Assembly: GCA_963758845.1 (NCBI GenBank)
Contig: CAVWWX010000002.1
Span: forward strand, 2,356,001 to 2,420,000
Direction of reading: 5' to 3'
Source: JBDTSW01 sp963758845
GTDB lineage: Bacteria > Actinomycetota > Thermoleophilia > Solirubrobacterales > 70-9
DNA: 64,000 bases
The notes beneath the pieces are model-generated. The model was not told where the DNA came from. It made no database searches and saw nothing but the letters and a program-made list of their open reading frames with translations. The translations under genes were made by a program, and so were the position numbers. Shown one piece after another: positions 62,219 to 64,000 of this stretch. Position 1 is the first letter of the stretch; the number at the start of each line of letters is the position of its first letter.

Positions 62219-63220
62219 CTAAGCGACGATCTCGATGCGCTCGGACTCCGGATCGAGCTCGTGGCTCTCGACGGCCAGGACCGCCTCGAGCGCGGCGATC
62301 GCGACCGCCAGCTGCTGGCGGTCGGGCTCGCGGGTGGTGAGGTTCTGGAGCATCAGCCCAGGCCACATCAGCGCCCGCACCCAGGTATGGCGGCGATGGC
62401 GGCCGGCCCACTTGATCACCTCGTATGAGAGGCCCGCGATCAGCGGGATCCCGAGGACGCGCGAGAGCACCAGCCAGTACCACTCGGGGAGCCCGATCGG
62501 GGCGAAGACGAAGATCGCCAGGACCATCACGATCAGCAGGAAGCTGGTGCCGCAGCGGGGGTGTAGGCGCGAGTAGCGCTCGGCGCGGGCGGGCGTGAGC
62601 CGGTCGTTGGCCTCGTAGCACGAGATCGTCTTGTGCTCGGCGCCGTGGTACTCGAACAAGCGTCGGAGGTCGGGAATGCGGCTGATCGCGACCACGTAGC
62701 CGAGGAAGATCGCTGTTCGCAGCACGCCCTCGACCAGCCAGAAGACCAGAGCCGAGCCCAGCTCGTCCTTGATCAGGCTCGTCAGGCCCACCGGCACCAC
62801 GAAGAACAGCCCGACGGCCAGGGCAAGCGAAAGCGCCACCGTCAGCGCCCAGGTAAGGCCGCCGATCGGCTTCGGCTCCTCCTCCCCCTCCTCGGCCTCG
62901 AGTTGCGTGTTCGCCGAGATCGCCAGCGCCCGAACGCCGATCTTGAGCGACTCGCCGAGGGCCACGATGCCCCGGATGACCGGCAGGCGCAAGAGGCGGT
63001 GGCGCTTCGCCCACGACACCAAGGGCTCCGAGGTCACCGCGATCAAGCCTGGCGGGCCGTCGGGGCCGTCGGGGCCGGGCTCGCGAACGGCCACGGCCCA
63101 GGTCGAGACGCCGCGCATCATCACGCCCTCCAGTACGGCCTGGCCCCCGACGGGGGCGTCCCGGCTTGCGACGGGGAGGCCGTCGGGCATGCGGGAGTCG
63201 GCCAGGTCGGGGGCGCTCAC
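62219..63220 (-). CDS. DUF1385 (YqhQ-like) membrane protein
   Basis: A 333-residue protein. PVGGQAVLEGVMMRG at the start, a central pair of helices, and the conserved polar motifs EYHGAEHKTISCYE and HPRCGTSFLL define DUF1385. The His/Cys residues suggest metal binding at the membrane. Its family is often found next to rpmE and prfA; here rpmE lies just upstream. Function unknown. Confidence 0.85.
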   Translation of the reverse strand: MSAPDLADSRMPDGLPVASRDAPVGGQAVLEGVMMRGVSTWAVAVREPGPDGPDGPPGLIAVTSEPLVSWAKRHRLLRLPVIRGIVALGESLKIGVRALAISANTQLEAEEGEEEPKPIGGLTWALTVALSLALAVGLFFVVPVGLTSLIKDELGSALVFWLVEGVLRTAIFLGYVVAISRIPDLRRLFEYHGAEHKTISCYEANDRLTPARAERYSRLHPRCGTSFLLIVMVLAIFVFAPIGLPEWYWLVLSRVLGIPLIAGLSYEVIKWAGRHRRHTWVRALMWPGLMLQNLTTREPDRQQLAVAIAALEAVLAVESHELDPESERIEIVA

Positions 63221-63258
63221 GCAGTCACCCGGCTCACCGCGATCGGCGAACTACCGGC

Positions 63259-63465
63259 CTACTTCTGGCTGCGAGCGGCCCGGCGCTTGAAGCGCTCGAC
63301 GCGGCCGCCGGTGTCGACCAGCTTCTGCTTGCCCGTGTAGAACGGGTGGCACTCGGAGCAGATCTCCACGTGGAGCTCGGACTCGGTGGAGCGCGTATAG
63401 AACTCGTTCCCACACGAGCAGCGCACGTGAGCGAGCTTGTATTCGGGGTGGATGCCGGTCTTCAT
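63259..63465 (-). CDS. rpmE: Ribosomal protein L31, zinc-binding form
   Basis: A 68-residue large-subunit protein. MKTGIHPEYKLAHVRCSCGN and ICSECHPFYTGKQKLVDTGG carry the CxC...CxxC zinc site, so this is the C+ form and can be a zinc reserve. GAGG precedes the start. In most actinobacteria it lies between rho and prfA; here an importer operon separates it from prfA. Confidence 0.95.
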   Translation of the reverse strand: MKTGIHPEYKLAHVRCSCGNEFYTRSTESELHVEICSECHPFYTGKQKLVDTGGRVERFKRRAARSQK

Positions 63466-63489
63466 CGTGCGCCTCAGTTTAGCGGCGGC

Positions 63490-64000
63490 CTAGCCGGCGG
63501 CCAGGCCGTCCAGCAGGCGTGAAAGCGTCCGGCCCACCTCCTCGCGGGTCCGACCGCCGTCGTCCGCGCGGGCGACGAGAAGCGCCGCCTCGTCCAGGGC
63601 TCCCATCAATACGTGCGCGAGCGGTCGCACCGGCTGTTCGGGGATCGAGCCATCGTCGATCGCGGCCTGAAGCGTCGCCTCGATCAGGCCGAGGCCGAAG
63701 CGCGAGGCCACCTCGCGCCACCGCTCCCAGCCCAGTACCGACGGGGCGTCCAGGAGCACGATGCGCTGAACGTCGGGCTTGAGGCAGGCGTCGAGCATGA
63801 GCTCCGAGCCCCGGCGGAGCGCCTCTAGGGGGTTCGCCGGCGCGTCGGGCCCCGCGAACGCCTGGGTCGCGATCGACTCGGTCAGCTCGCGCTCCACCTC
63901 CTCGAAGACGGCAGCGAGCAGCTCGCGCTTTGACTCGAAGTGGTGATAGAGCGCCCCGCGGGTAACGCCGGCGGCGCGGACGATCTCCTCGGTGCCGACG
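63490..64000 (-). CDS. TetR-family regulator, 5' end outside the window
   Basis: The frame stays open to the window edge. The visible N-terminal residues (EEIVRAAGVTRGALYHHFES) are the helix-turn-helix of a TetR regulator; the ligand domain follows (LEALRRGSELMLDACLKPD ... LLDGLAAG). GTG 63897 is an internal codon, not the start. Target unknown. Confidence 0.85.
   Translation of the reverse strand, partial: VGTEEIVRAAGVTRGALYHHFESKRELLAAVFEEVERELTESIATQAFAGPDAPANPLEALRRGSELMLDACLKPDVQRIVLLDAPSVLGWERWREVASRFGLGLIEATLQAAIDDGSIPEQPVRPLAHVLMGALDEAALLVARADDGGRTREEVGRTLSRLLDGLAAG

Overview
This 64 kb window is from a chromosome of a high-GC Gram-positive bacterium (phylum Actinomycetota). Codons end overwhelmingly in G or C, GTG/TTG starts are common, and the right half carries the actinobacterial order rpmE ... 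prfA-prmC-tsaC ... wecA-atpI-atpB/E/F/H/A/G/D/C, as in mycobacteria (Rv1298-Rv1311, from memory). MarP-type protease, LCP, R2lox and DUF1385 genes fit the same phylum. The unusual GltB and the acidic ATP synthase tails make me suspect a deep branch such as Thermoleophilia, but that is only inference. I found no tRNA, rRNA, CRISPR array, insertion sequence or prophage, and no gene-free stretch longer than 300 bases.

Layout. 1-9.1 kb: end of a RecB-like nuclease, a GGCT-fold enzyme, an MBL hydrolase with an HxlR regulator, a MarP-like periplasmic protease divergent from a penicillin-binding protein, a lipoprotein/membrane pair, an FHA protein and small folds. 9.1-16.5 kb: a large standalone glutamate synthase divergent from parA, then two genes (PLP decarboxylase and SnoaL-like) each broken by one extra base. 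16.5-19.8 kb: a divergent arsenic cluster (aqpS-arsC / arsR-arsM-R2lox-like) around one operator-promoter. 19.8-28.6 kb: methyltransferase, thrB, two thioredoxin-fold proteins, NDP-sugar synthase, ahcY, and a MacB/LolCDE-like ABC exporter. 28.6-37.7 kb: a nitronate monooxygenase with a Ser/Gly-repeat protein, then an M20 peptidase-LCP-ugd-nucleotidyltransferase-phosphosugar isomerase operon for surface polysaccharide, and a GNAT enzyme. 37.7-45.2 kb: the complete F1Fo ATP synthase operon. 45.3-51.5 kb: a GGDEF/HD-GYP protein behind a structured leader, wecA, a DUF354 protein, glyA and a DUF1801 protein. 51.6-54.1 kb: an R2lox-TetR pair with its own promoter/operator, rpiB and a SnoaL-like protein. 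54.1-56.6 kb: tsaC (frameshifted), prmC, prfA. 56.6-62.1 kb: a xylose-type ABC importer with a ROK regulator and a Gfo/Idh oxidoreductase. 62.2-64 kb: DUF1385 protein, rpmE and the end of a TetR gene.

Themes. Arsenate would be reduced by ArsC, leave through the channel or be methylated by ArsM; the co-transcribed di-metal oxidase paralogue has no assigned role there. The ugd/nucleotidyltransferase/isomerase/LCP block, wecA and the second NDP-sugar synthase supply and attach envelope glycopolymers. Operon junctions are tight (ATGA, GTGA, TTGA and apparently one CTGA). Several promoters sit 6-8 bases from the start codon, implying leaderless mRNAs; in two 23-24 bp divergent gaps the two opposed -10 elements overlap.
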